In this document: positions 42,000 to 50,710 of the stretch, one piece after another
Numbering within the stretch: the first letter of the stretch is position 1
Layout of the letters: each line of letters opens with the position of its first letter
IMG/VR virus record: IMGVR_UViG_3300009509_000001
Span: 1 to 64,000 of that record
Reading direction: 5' to 3' (one strand)
From: a virus
Length of the DNA: 64,000 bases
Notes under the pieces: model-generated
Told to the model about the DNA's origin: nothing
Databases searched by the model: none
What the model saw: the letters and a program-made list of their open reading frames with translations, nothing else
Made by a program: the position numbers and the translations under genes

Positions 42000-44953
42000 A
42001 CGCTAAGGTCTACGCTGTAGGTCTTAACCCCGTCGTAGTAACTCCAGGTTTTGGTGTTCGCGTCCTTGGCCTGCATCCAGACGAAGCCTGCCGGAGGATT
42101 GACTGGTGCCACGGCGTATTCCACGACCGTGAAGCCGCTGCCGCCTGCGGGGGCCGTCGTGGCCTTGATGCCACTTTCCTGCACGTCTCCGTTCAGGTCG
42201 GTGGTCAGGATCTCGTCGCCGCTGTTCAATTTACTGAGGCGCAAGGTTCCCTTGACGTCCACTCGGCTGTCAGCGGCAACGCCGCTTAGCTTGTCGAACT
42301 GCACGATTTTGTCGTCGTCGATCGAGATGTCGGTGGAGAACGCAGGGCCTGCTCCATGGCTGTACCAGTCGAGCGCCACGCTGCTGAGTCTTGCGTAGAC
42401 TTCGCCGGAAGTGCCGAGGCCGCCCCAGTCCTTCGACCAGACTTCAAGAACATCGCCGCGAACGCCGAGGCCAGCCTCTACCGCGCCGTCGACGTTGATC
42501 TCGCCCTGGGCGCCGATGGAACCCGGGGTGTAGATCGCGCCGCCGGTGATGGAGCCGGCGCCAGATAAGATCGGTGTGCCCGTGTTCGCCGTGAACGCCA
42601 TGTTGGTCACGAAGGATACTGAATTACCGTCAATTAGCGGAGTACCGTTGATCGTGACGTCGAACTGATCGTTGGCGCCCGTGACGACTACCGGAGAAGC
42701 CCCGCCCGAAGCCACGTTCATCGTGAGCGTGGCCATATCGAGAGTCAGCGAATCGAGCCCGGCATCGTATACGAAGGCGGACCCTGAGACGTTCTTTCTG
42801 ATGGCGAAGTTCAGGTCGGCGAAGCCGTCGTTGAACGCAACTGCTCCATTGTTTATCGTAAGGGATTCCTTCGCAGCCGCCCCCTGGACGTCTATCACCG
42901 GTTGTGCGCCGTTCCTCGTCTGGAACGCGCCGACCACGGTAAGCGTCTCGGCATCCCAGGTGAAATTGGCGTCGCCTTCGATGATGCCGTCAGCCGTCCA
43001 TACTGCGACCTGGTTATCGACCGGAGCCCCGGTCTTCGTAACGTAGCCGGTGGTTGTCAAATAGTCGATGACTGCGCCGCTGGTGGGCAGTGCCGCGTCT
43101 GTGTCCGTAATGGTGGTCTGAAGAGAGTCTATGTTGACTGCTCCCATGATGAAGCCGTTAAACAACGTGAGCTCCGGCCCGATCAGCATTCCGGTGGTGC
43201 CTACAGTTGGACCACGGGTGATGTCGAATACGGTGGTATAGCCATTTTCAGCATCGTTTACAGTATACAGCCCGAACACGGCTGCATTCGCTCTAAACGC
43301 CCACTTTCCTCTGTCGACTGCGGCATCGGTTTCCACAAGCATCGACACGGGTGACGTCCCGTACGTTCTCGACTTCCCGTACTCGACCGTGAACGCATCA
43401 GCCGGGATGCCACCGCCGGTCGGAGCCGCCTCGAACACCCACCGCATGCCATGGTTGGACGTAGTGTGCGTTTCAGTCGCTTCCGAGTACAGGCTGGCCG
43501 CTTCAGAAAATGCCCAGACGGCCGCACCGGAACCGCGCGTGTAGGTCCGCAGCCGCTGCGTGACGTCGCCTGACTGTGTGAGTCCCACGGAACCGAAATA
43601 GACGTCAAGGTTCAACGGCTGCTGGTCGGTCAGGGCTATGATATTAGCAGGCTGATCCCCACCGTAGGTGTTCAGGCCGATAGACGGGTCCGCCGTCACG
43701 GGCGATACGAGCGTGGACCAGATGCGGCTCGTCGCCGCCGGTTCCTGGATGTCCAGGCCGTTGAGGGCCGTGCGCGTGTTGTTGACACGGAAGCCAAACG
43801 CCGTGTTCGCATTGTCGACGACCATGTAAAGGTCATTCACCCGGACACAGTTCTGGATGTACAGGTCACTCGTGGCGTCGATGTACATGGTGCCATAGCC
43901 CTGGATCATCGGCTGATCCTTGGTTCCAGTACCTGCTATGGCCAACCGGGAACCTGCCTCGAGAACAGTATTGGTGTTGTTGTAGGAAATGTCGATCAAT
44001 GCACCGGCGGCGTTGCTGGAGTTGAAGCGGGCGACCTCGGCGGAGGTGTTATTGACCAAAAGATTGTAATTGCCGATCGCCACATCACTGCCAATCAGCG
44101 TCTTGCTGTTGATCCTGAAGCGCGGATCAATCCCGGGACCAGAAGTTATCAGCAGCAGTTCGTTCTGATCCGGCGCAAGCTGAAACTCCGCGGATACGGG
44201 GGAGCCGCCGCTGGTCGAGGCGTTAATACCAAGCTTGTGCGTAGTCCCATTGGCAGGTATATACCCGGCATATACATCGCCCTTGAAAGTGGACGCCGAC
44301 TCGGCGATGACAGCCGCAAGGTTGGCGCCGTTCGTATACAGTGCGATCTGAGCTGAAGATTTTATGCCGAGACCGGTAGGAAACGAAAGAGCGAATTCAG
44401 GGTTGGTTATAAGCTGAAGCTCGGCCGTGCCGCCTTGGAAGGTGTCGGTCAGCGTCAGCAAAGTCTGCGTAGTTTCGTACGGGAGCGCATCTGAGAGATT
44501 CAGCGTCTTGAACGCGACGGCGCTGTTGGTGCGCAAGTCCTGGTTGATCGTGTCGATGTTGACGAGATTCGGGTGCTGATGCGCTTTGGACCCAAGGGCG
44601 GCGAGCGTATCGTCAACATAGTTTCCAGCGGGCGTAATGCCTATTGTAGTCCCGTAGGGGAGCGCTCCCGTTACGTAGACATTGGGGTCGCCTATCAGGT
44701 CGGCGCTGTAATCGTCGGCCTGCGCCACGATGTTGGGGCCGGGCCGTCCAAATACCGACGTTATGGAGCCGGCGGTACCGGAGTTCTCCCATCCCGGGGT
44801 CGGAATTTCGGACCATGCGTATACAGCTGCCGGGTCACCGTCGATGATGGCCCAGTCACCGGGTTCGCCGGTTGGGTATGCGGTCTGCAATTCGACCAGA
44901 GACGTGTAATATCCAAGAAAATTGGTGCCGCCAACTACATTGATAATAGGCAT
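41996..44953 (-). CDS. Long tail fibre protein
   Basis: The 985-residue protein begins MPIINVVGGTNFLGYYTSLV, with an N-terminal domain around WAIIDGDPAAVYAW. The motif SVFGRPGPNIVAQADDYSAD is common in phage tail fibres at the start of the shaft. The long body is made of short beta repeats with GDV, NG and TLT turns. It ends with a small beta domain (FTVVEYAVAPVNPPAGFVW, then WSYYDGVKTYSVDLS). It is the first fibre gene after the capsid block, with CGGAGGG before the ATG. Confidence 0.7.
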   Translation of the reverse strand: MPIINVVGGTNFLGYYTSLVELQTAYPTGEPGDWAIIDGDPAAVYAWSEIPTPGWENSGTAGSITSVFGRPGPNIVAQADDYSADLIGDPNVYVTGALPYGTTIGITPAGNYVDDTLAALGSKAHQHPNLVNIDTINQDLRTNSAVAFKTLNLSDALPYETTQTLLTLTDTFQGGTAELQLITNPEFALSFPTGLGIKSSAQIALYTNGANLAAVIAESASTFKGDVYAGYIPANGTTHKLGINASTSGGSPVSAEFQLAPDQNELLLITSGPGIDPRFRINSKTLIGSDVAIGNYNLLVNNTSAEVARFNSSNAAGALIDISYNNTNTVLEAGSRLAIAGTGTKDQPMIQGYGTMYIDATSDLYIQNCVRVNDLYMVVDNANTAFGFRVNNTRTALNGLDIQEPAATSRIWSTLVSPVTADPSIGLNTYGGDQPANIIALTDQQPLNLDVYFGSVGLTQSGDVTQRLRTYTRGSGAAVWAFSEAASLYSEATETHTTSNHGMRWVFEAAPTGGGIPADAFTVEYGKSRTYGTSPVSMLVETDAAVDRGKWAFRANAAVFGLYTVNDAENGYTTVFDITRGPTVGTTGMLIGPELTLFNGFIMGAVNIDSLQTTITDTDAALPTSGAVIDYLTTTGYVTKTGAPVDNQVAVWTADGIIEGDANFTWDAETLTVVGAFQTRNGAQPVIDVQGAAAKESLTINNGAVAFNDGFADLNFAIRKNVSGSAFVYDAGLDSLTLDMATLTMNVASGGASPVVVTGANDQFDVTINGTPLIDGNSVSFVTNMAFTANTGTPILSGAGSITGGAIYTPGSIGAQGEINVDGAVEAGLGVRGDVLEVWSKDWGGLGTSGEVYARLSSVALDWYSHGAGPAFSTDISIDDDKIVQFDKLSGVAADSRVDVKGTLRLSKLNSGDEILTTDLNGDVQESGIKATTAPAGGSGFTVVEYAVAPVNPPAGFVWMQAKDANTKTWSYYDGVKTYSVDLSV

Positions 44954-45004
44954 ATGTCAGCCCTCCGGAGCCTAGTTATGTTTCACAAAGGTTCAGAAAA
45001 TTGT

Positions 45005-45331
45005 CTAAGCTGAGCAGGACATTACGCAGATTCGATGCTGCACGCCAGTGTCGGCATGGATGGCCCAGATCTCGGCCTTGGTATAGTTCACCTCGTTGAT
45101 CTCATACGATCCGCCGTCGGGCGACAGATAGATGCCTTTGCCCACTTCGGCCTGGTTGGTCGGACTGTCGGGATCAGGGCTGTTGGTTACCGCCAGATAC
45201 ATGCCCACATTCGATGGGTTCGTAATGGTGATACATCTGCGCGGATACTCAGTCCTCGGATGAATGAGAGTCCCGGTGGACTCCACGTCGAACCCGGTGG
45301 GTATTCCACCATTGTTTACGTTTTCCGGCAT
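45005..45331 (-). CDS. Small beta-sandwich-type virion protein
   Basis: The 108-residue protein (MPENVNNGGIPTGFDVESTG) is strand-rich (RRCITITNPSNVGMYLAV, GIYLSPDGGSYEINEVNY) and has two Cys near the C-terminus. It resembles small decoration or fibre-tip proteins in size and composition. A terminator lies immediately upstream, and its AGGAGC ribosome site follows the U-tract directly. Function unknown. Confidence 0.45.
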   Translation of the reverse strand: MPENVNNGGIPTGFDVESTGTLIHPRTEYPRRCITITNPSNVGMYLAVTNSPDPDSPTNQAEVGKGIYLSPDGGSYEINEVNYTKAEIWAIHADTGVQHRICVMSCSA

Positions 45332-45350
45332 ATGATGCTCCTGCTATTTG

Positions 45351-45381
45351 AAAAAGCGGCCCGACCCCGATGAGCCGGGCC
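45351..45381 (-). terminator. Probable intrinsic terminator
   Basis: On the minus strand GGCCCG (45376-45381) pairs with CGGGCC (45358-45363) around a 12-base loop, and the stem is followed by GCTTTTTC. It lies between the Lys/Ala-tailed gene (stop at 45388) and the 108-residue gene. The next ribosome site follows at once, so read-through is expected for the fibre genes unless they have their own promoter. Confidence 0.65.
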
Positions 45382-45387
45382 TGTTGA

Positions 45388-46128
45388 TTATTTTGTCTCA
45401 GCCTTCTTTGCGGCTGCCTTCTTTTTGCGCGTTTCAGCCGCTTTCTTCGAGGCTGCGCTGCGCTTTGCCGCCGCCGCGGCTTCAGCATCTGCCTCGGCTT
45501 TGGCCTTGTCGGCTTCGATCTCCTGGGCGGTCTTCACCGCCTCTTGCGCCTGTTCCTTCTCGGCGGCCTTAGCGGCCTTTTCGACCGGGTCGCCGATGTT
45601 CTCGGTCAGGGCTTCGTCCATGCTGACGACTTCGGCGTCCTGACCCTGGCGGGTGTCACTGGTGCCCGGTTCCTGCCAGCCCATGGCGTCGCGCATGCTG
45701 ACGGTCTCCTGGCCAGTGGCCTTCTGGACGATGTCCTTGGAGTCCTCTACGGCGTCCTTGCCGTCACCAACCGCGTTGATGATCTTCTCGCGCGATTTCT
45801 TGGGCTCGGCTGCCTTCTCGGCCGCCTTGGCCGCTGCTTCAATCTGCTTCTGCTCGGTCTCGTAAACGATACCGTCGGTGATAGCGGTGACGTGGTCGAC
45901 CTCGACGCCGCCTGCGACGCGGTACTTGAGCTTTACCATCTTGGTCTGCAGCGCCTGCGTGAGCTCGGCTTTCTGCGTTTTCGTGCCGGCCGTGTAAACA
46001 CAGTACGGATAGACGACGGTCTGTCCGGCCTTGATGATCACACCGTTGGATCCGATCCATTTGTACTTCAAATCACGCGCAGTCGGGTTTGTTACGACTG
46101 AGGCGATAGTGGGTTCTGAGTTTCTCAT
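45388..46128 (-). CDS. Virion protein with Lys/Ala-rich C-terminal tail
   Basis: The 246-residue protein has an N-terminal beta domain of about 90 residues (SVVTNPTARDLKYKWIG, VIIKAGQTVVYPYCVYT). A helical middle rich in Ala, Glu and Lys follows. The C-terminus is strongly basic (AAKRSAASKKAAETRKKKAA), like the tails of linker histones. It is flanked by terminators and follows the capsid gene. The basic tail could bind DNA or the acidic scaffold. No family is known to me. Confidence 0.45.
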   Translation of the reverse strand: MRNSEPTIASVVTNPTARDLKYKWIGSNGVIIKAGQTVVYPYCVYTAGTKTQKAELTQALQTKMVKLKYRVAGGVEVDHVTAITDGIVYETEQKQIEAAAKAAEKAAEPKKSREKIINAVGDGKDAVEDSKDIVQKATGQETVSMRDAMGWQEPGTSDTRQGQDAEVVSMDEALTENIGDPVEKAAKAAEKEQAQEAVKTAQEIEADKAKAEADAEAAAAAKRSAASKKAAETRKKKAAAKKAETK

Positions 46129-46159
46129 TTTCTCGTACCTTCTCTTGCTTTGGGATATT

Positions 46160-46196
46160 AAGAAAAAGACTCCCGGACCCGCGGTCCGGGTACGGG
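46160..46196 (-). terminator. Intrinsic terminator after the major capsid gene
   Basis: An 8-bp perfect stem (CCCGGACC with GGTCCGGG, 46172-46190) with a 3-base loop is followed on the minus strand by AGTCTTTTTCTT. Flanking CTCCCG/CGGGAG can extend the pairing. This is the clearest terminator of the window and lies after the capsid gene, which is probably highly expressed. Confidence 0.8.
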
Positions 46197-46243
46197 AGCC
46201 TTACCATTAACACAAAGGTCAATCGGTTGGTCTGCAGCCTAGA

Positions 46244-47212
46244 CTACAGAAGGGCACCGGTCCGCCAGTTGTGTGCACTGCCGGTGAAGCGTGCCAGGCA
46301 CACTGCGGCAATGTTCGCGACGGTGGCACCCACACATTCGTAGGCGTAGAAGCTGAGCATGAAATCCTCGTGCTTGGTGGACATACAGATGTTGTCCAAC
46401 ACGAAGAAGTCGCCCAGATATTTCGGCGCTGCGAACATGTAAAGGTCGTTGTCGGCGACCAGGTCGTTCTTGATGGTGATGTTCCACTTCAGGCCCATGA
46501 TGGTCCGTTCGGTGAAACCGTTGGTGAAGAGATCTTCAGCCAAGTCACCCCCGATGGTATTCCGGTCGAACGCAACAATATCCCAGATGGTATAGTTGTT
46601 GATCAGACCAGCCACCGGGTTCAAACGACGGTTGGTTGCGGCCAAACCACGCATGGCGTTGGCCAGGGTGTCGCGGTCCATGCCACCAGCCTCGATCGTC
46701 TGACAAGCAGCGAGCGTGGGGTTCGGCACGTTCGGCGTACCGGGAACTACGATGGCATCGACGGTCGCCATGAACTTCCGGTCTTCTTCCGCAAGGATGT
46801 CCTTGAGGATGAAGTCGTTGAAGATCTGACGGATGTCCATGTCGTAGGTGAGCAGCTCGTTGACGTCGGCGACGTAACGACGGCTCATGATACGGTCGAA
46901 CATGACGCGGTAGCGCGGGGCGGTAAGGTTGCTGTCCATGGGGCTGGTGCCGAACGGGACGGTGTAAGCGCCCGCAGAGTTCGGTTCCATGTCCTTGACG
47001 ATGACGGGAAGCGGGGTGTCAACCTGCTTGTCGAGATCGCTGGGCATCACGTCCGCAACGTCGTAAAACTTGCGGGCGAAACCTTCTTCACGTTGACGCA
47101 GGCGAAGGTAGTTGTTAACCTTGTCCTCAGCCTGCTTGCGGATGCCGAAGTCCTGGGAGGTAAGACCCTGGACGACGGACTCGTTCATCATTTTGACTTC
47201 AGAGGTGTTCAT
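46244..47212 (-). CDS. Major capsid protein (HK97 fold)
   Basis: The 322-residue protein has an N-terminal helical region with GIRKQAEDKV near residue 25, then the N-arm and E-loop-type strands (PLPVIVKDMEPNSAGAY, FGTSPMDS). A long helical spine follows. The C-terminal A-domain-like strands (YMFAAPKYLGDFFVLDNICM, FMLSFYAYECVGATVANIAA) are typical of phage major capsid proteins. It follows a decoration-type gene and precedes a strong terminator. RBS AAGGAG. Subunits assemble around scaffold and mature after proteolysis; the KQAED site could be the processing point. Confidence 0.8.
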   Translation of the reverse strand: MNTSEVKMMNESVVQGLTSQDFGIRKQAEDKVNNYLRLRQREEGFARKFYDVADVMPSDLDKQVDTPLPVIVKDMEPNSAGAYTVPFGTSPMDSNLTAPRYRVMFDRIMSRRYVADVNELLTYDMDIRQIFNDFILKDILAEEDRKFMATVDAIVVPGTPNVPNPTLAACQTIEAGGMDRDTLANAMRGLAATNRRLNPVAGLINNYTIWDIVAFDRNTIGGDLAEDLFTNGFTERTIMGLKWNITIKNDLVADNDLYMFAAPKYLGDFFVLDNICMSTKHEDFMLSFYAYECVGATVANIAAVCLARFTGSAHNWRTGALL

Positions 47213-47226
47213 CGTTTAGAGTCTCC

Positions 47227-47745
47227 TTAGACGTCGGCGCCGGCGGGAATGTACTCCGTCCAGAAGGACAGAACATTCTTGCCATCGCGGTTAACGCTTA
47301 CACCCTTGGACACGACACCAACAGCGGTGAGGTTTCCGTAGGGGAGCTGTCCGAGCAGGTCCACCAGACCGTCGGCCTTGCCTTGCAGCAGGTCGTTCGG
47401 TGCGTACGCGGACGTACCGGTGTACTCGGTGGTTTCAACTTCGAAGGCACCGGAGCCCACGAGGCCGGACATTACTCCACCGGAGATGTTGCCGACGTCG
47501 GAGTTGGTGTCGAAGTCGTCCTGCGAGTTGATCACGAAGATCGGCATCGGCTTGTTGCCGACTGCACCCACGGGACAGCCCTTCACGAGTTCGCCTTGTG
47601 CATCCAGAGAGCAGCACATGCCTTCCAGAATGTCTTCACCGGCCTTGGGGGGCGCAGCGAAGTCAAGGCGGCGAGTGGGGATAGCGCCCTTGACGCTAAC
47701 GAGGGTATGGTCAAACATTTGACCAGGAGTGAGAGTACCACCCAT
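47227..47745 (-). CDS. Probable head decoration protein
   Basis: The 172-residue protein lies directly before the major capsid gene, the usual place for a decoration or stabilisation protein. It is beta-rich with many Gly and hydrophobic strands (MPIFVINSQDDFDTNSDVG, AFEVETTEYTGTSAY, VGVVSKGVSVNRDGKNVL). Two Cys occur in EGMCCSLDA and one in KGCPVG. RBS AAGGAGG. The decoration role is inferred from order, size and composition. Confidence 0.55.
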   Translation of the reverse strand: MGGTLTPGQMFDHTLVSVKGAIPTRRLDFAAPPKAGEDILEGMCCSLDAQGELVKGCPVGAVGNKPMPIFVINSQDDFDTNSDVGNISGGVMSGLVGSGAFEVETTEYTGTSAYAPNDLLQGKADGLVDLLGQLPYGNLTAVGVVSKGVSVNRDGKNVLSFWTEYIPAGADV

Positions 47746-47768
47746 TTTGTAGCCTCCTTTTCTTGGTT

Positions 47769-48167
47769 TTAGCTAAGAGTTGTATTCCAGCTTTGTTCCC
47801 ATGCTTCGTCCGAAGCTGCCTTATTCTGCCCACCGGCGGCATCAGCCGCCTGTTTGGCGAGCGGAGCGGGCGTGCCAAGCGGACGAGGTGCGGAGTCGCT
47901 TTCGCGCTTCCCAAACTCGTCTGCGAGACGCTGCAGACTCAGCAATGCTTGATCCGGATTTTCCGGATACGACTGCACCAGCGTTTCAGCGGCCTCCTTT
48001 GACAGGAGATTACGAGCAACCAGCTTTTTGGCCGTTTGCTTGAGGACATCCTCACTGAAAGCGGGCTTTGCACTGGCCACTGCGGCCTTCTTGCGAAGGT
48101 CTGCGATGACTTCCTGCGACACTTCAACGTAGTCCACTACGTTTTCGAGCAGTTCCCGCGTGTTCAT
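47769..48167 (-). CDS. Helical head-block protein with K-x-A motifs
   Basis: The 132-residue protein is alpha-helical in its first 95 residues (MNTRELLENVVDYVEVSQEV, LKQTAKKLVARNLLSKEA), then Ala/Asp/Gly-rich. It contains the repeated head-block motif as LRKKAAVAS, LAKQAADA and NKAASDE. It sits between the scaffold-like and decoration genes. It may be a small scaffold or internal head protein that is cleaved during maturation. No family recognised. Confidence 0.45.
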   Translation of the reverse strand: MNTRELLENVVDYVEVSQEVIADLRKKAAVASAKPAFSEDVLKQTAKKLVARNLLSKEAAETLVQSYPENPDQALLSLQRLADEFGKRESDSAPRPLGTPAPLAKQAADAAGGQNKAASDEAWEQSWNTTLS

Positions 48168-48179
48168 GATGATGTCTCC

Positions 48180-49226
48180 TTACTTCGCTTGGATTGACTT
48201 CAGGGCTTCCAGAAGGGCGCCCTTACGGTCGGATGCGGTTTTCTCCAGAGGCGGCTCCTCGACGGGAACTTCCTCTTCGGCCATGGGCTCTTCACCCATA
48301 GCGGCTTCTTCCTGAAGCATCGCTACGATCTCTTCATCAGAAGCACCGGTTTCTGCCTTGATTTCCTCAACGGCGGCTTGCGCCTCCATGAGTTCCTCAG
48401 GCGTCACACCGGCAGCATCCAGTTGTGCTGCCAAGTCATCCAGGGCAGCCGTATCGTCTGGAGACAACTCGGCTTCCGGTTGGGCCTCCTCAGGAAGGAC
48501 AGCCTCCGGACTCTGGACGGCGGCGGCGTCGAGCAATGCGGCGGCTTCTTCCTCGGAAGGAGCCATGCCTGCGTCGACGACCTCGTTTATGTCCTCAGCT
48601 TTCTTCTGCAGGCCCCGTTGGAAACCGGCGTTGAAAGCCAGAAAACTTTCGAGAACTTCGGGATCGATGTCCTCTTCGGCCAATTTGCTGATGCCGGCTG
48701 CGGGCGCCTGGGACGCCTGCTTCTGGATCGGCTCGACCTGTTCAAACTTGTTGGTGGCGATGACTTGCAGAATCGTCGAAGCCAGCCGTTCCGCACGCGC
48801 AACCTTCGCGATCTCACTGGGAGCCGCGTGGGCGGTGGTAACGTCGGTGACGTTCACGTTGTCGCCTTCCATCTTGACGGACTCGTCCGCGTTGAGCTCT
48901 TTCGGGCTCTGCGGGTTGTCCTGCGGATGAGTGACTTCGTCCTCTTCCTTGACCTGGGCGCCGTCGTCGGTGGCCAGCTGAGCGTCACCCTTGGTGGCTC
49001 CCATTTCGCTGTCCTTGAGATCGGCTTCCATTTCCGCACCACGATCCTTTTCGGCAGCCAGCGTGTTGTCGGCGCTGACCTCTTTGATCTCGGTGCCCGT
49101 CTTCTTTGCCTTCAGCTCTTCAGCACCTTCCCCCTGGGGGTTGGTCTGGTCGGCGGCGGTCTTCTGCAGGTTGGCCTGGTCGAAGAAGTCGTCGACGAGT
49201 GAAGTGACCAAATCTTGTTGATTCAT
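48180..49226 (-). CDS. Acidic scaffold-like protein
   Basis: I start at the ATG of 49226 (MNQQDLVTSLVDDFFDQANL), which follows AAAGGA. The 348-residue product is strongly acidic and Ala-rich (EEEAAALLDAAAVQSPEA, EEPMAEEEVPVEEPPLE), with little predicted fold. It sits in the scaffold position between the candidate protease and the capsid gene. Four K-x-A sites (LQKTAADQ, IQKQASQA, LQKKAEDI, LEKTASDR) punctuate it, as expected for a core protein destroyed by the maturation protease. Confidence 0.6.
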   Translation of the reverse strand: MNQQDLVTSLVDDFFDQANLQKTAADQTNPQGEGAEELKAKKTGTEIKEVSADNTLAAEKDRGAEMEADLKDSEMGATKGDAQLATDDGAQVKEEDEVTHPQDNPQSPKELNADESVKMEGDNVNVTDVTTAHAAPSEIAKVARAERLASTILQVIATNKFEQVEPIQKQASQAPAAGISKLAEEDIDPEVLESFLAFNAGFQRGLQKKAEDINEVVDAGMAPSEEEAAALLDAAAVQSPEAVLPEEAQPEAELSPDDTAALDDLAAQLDAAGVTPEELMEAQAAVEEIKAETGASDEEIVAMLQEEAAMGEEPMAEEEVPVEEPPLEKTASDRKGALLEALKSIQAK

Positions 49227-49267
49227 TGTCACGGGTCCTTTTTGGTTTCCGTTTGGATTGCACCTAC

Positions 49268-50710
49268 CTATACTGTAGCACAAAGTTGGACTACAGACAA
49301 ACGCTGCTCGGTGTCGGTGAGACCATCAGCGAAGCTAAGCACGTAATTGGCGTACTCGCGCGCCAGGAGAACGGACGAGTCCGATGCCTCCGACGCCTTC
49401 TTCTGTATGACGACCTTACCGCCCACAGGGGCTCCATTCAGAACGGCCCTGATGACCCGAACCCGTACAGGTTCTTGTTCAATCGAACACTCGGGCTGCA
49501 TGGCCTTCGCGTCCGCCATCAGTGACCCGTCACAGGAACCGGCGGGCTCGTAGCTGCCGTCGTTCAGAACGTCGGAGAGACTGTCGGACTCCAGCAGATT
49601 GCCCAGGATTCCCGGGACGGCCTGCTTTACGTCGGCCATTTCGCCTTCGACGTCGCCGAACTTGTCACCCATGACCAGCTTTAGGAAAAGCTCCACCGGC
49701 AGGATGACCTTGCAGCGTTTGAGCGCGCCCATTACGGCGTGCGGGTCTTCGGCCGACATGCGGCCGATTGCATTGTCGTCGACGCATCCGAAGCCGGATT
49801 CCGGGGCAAACGCCTCGGTACCCATATCCGGGTCGTTCGACAGCAAAACTTCTTTTTCGATCTTGGCCAGCTTCTGGAGCAGGTTGTACCTGCGAGCCAG
49901 GTTACTACCGGCCGGGAAAGCGTTTACGGGCGGAGCCATGCCGTACATTTCGGCCAGGTGGGCTCCGGTGAGAACTCCGGCGGCGGCGACTTTTCGCAGC
50001 CCGAAGCAGATCTTCTCGGCGGGGCGTTCGACGCCGCTGATGTCATGGAAGAACGGGCGCGGCGTAAGCGCGCACACCTGCGTTCCGTCGCTGGCCAGCT
50101 GCATCGCGTACTTGTTGAGGTGGTCGCAATAGTCTTCGATCTTGCGGGCCTCGTTATGGCAGTAGCTGCAGATGTCCTCAGGGCAGTCGCTGCCCATGCT
50201 GAAAAAGATGGCTTCGTCATTGGCGACCTTCTGGAGCTCTTTGCGCCATTGCCGTTCATCGACGCCGATGATGAGCTCACCGCGATCCATCGGCAGGTTG
50301 TACGCCGCTTTGACGATATAGCCGCTGGGTTTTCCGTCTTCATGCTTGTTGATGTGCTGCTTGTAGACGGCGCCGTTGGCCATGAAAGTCTTGTCGTGGT
50401 AGTCGACCAGGCCGCCCTTGAGATGGATGGTGCGGCGTTCCGGGTCCTTCGGGTCCGGGCACGTATGGCTCGCGCTCTTGCGGATGAAGGCGTCACCGTT
50501 GTTGTTCGGCCCGTAGCGATCCCATGCGCCGACACTGATAAGATGGATGTACTGGTGCCCCGGCCGGCGCTCGAATTCCATGTCCTTGTCGAACAGTGCG
50601 GCACGCTTGTGCAGCCAGCCGTTGTCGATCCCGCGGCTGTGCAGCGGTACCAGGCTTGCCGTCGGCATGCCGAAGTCGAACGAATCCGGGAATATCAGCT
50701 TCCTGATCAC
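49268..50710 (-). CDS. Candidate prohead maturation protease
   Basis: The 480-residue protein starts at a GTG (50710) that overlaps the previous TGA and follows GGAGG. Its first 220 residues resemble head maturation proteases. A strand-rich start (GHQYIHLISVGAWDRYGP) leads to a His-containing strand (VYKQHINKHEDGKPSGYIV, about 112-130) and a Ser-containing strand (AIFFSMGSDCPEDIC, about 165-180). A CxxC-plus-CDH cluster follows. The C-terminal half is a Lys- and Glu-rich extension ending with K-x-A motifs (VIQKKASEASD). It precedes scaffold and capsid, the conserved gene order. Catalytic residues are proposed, not proven; a structural protein is the alternative. Confidence 0.5.
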   Translation of the reverse strand: MIRKLIFPDSFDFGMPTASLVPLHSRGIDNGWLHKRAALFDKDMEFERRPGHQYIHLISVGAWDRYGPNNNGDAFIRKSASHTCPDPKDPERRTIHLKGGLVDYHDKTFMANGAVYKQHINKHEDGKPSGYIVKAAYNLPMDRGELIIGVDERQWRKELQKVANDEAIFFSMGSDCPEDICSYCHNEARKIEDYCDHLNKYAMQLASDGTQVCALTPRPFFHDISGVERPAEKICFGLRKVAAAGVLTGAHLAEMYGMAPPVNAFPAGSNLARRYNLLQKLAKIEKEVLLSNDPDMGTEAFAPESGFGCVDDNAIGRMSAEDPHAVMGALKRCKVILPVELFLKLVMGDKFGDVEGEMADVKQAVPGILGNLLESDSLSDVLNDGSYEPAGSCDGSLMADAKAMQPECSIEQEPVRVRVIRAVLNGAPVGGKVVIQKKASEASDSSVLLAREYANYVLSFADGLTDTEQRLSVVQLCATV

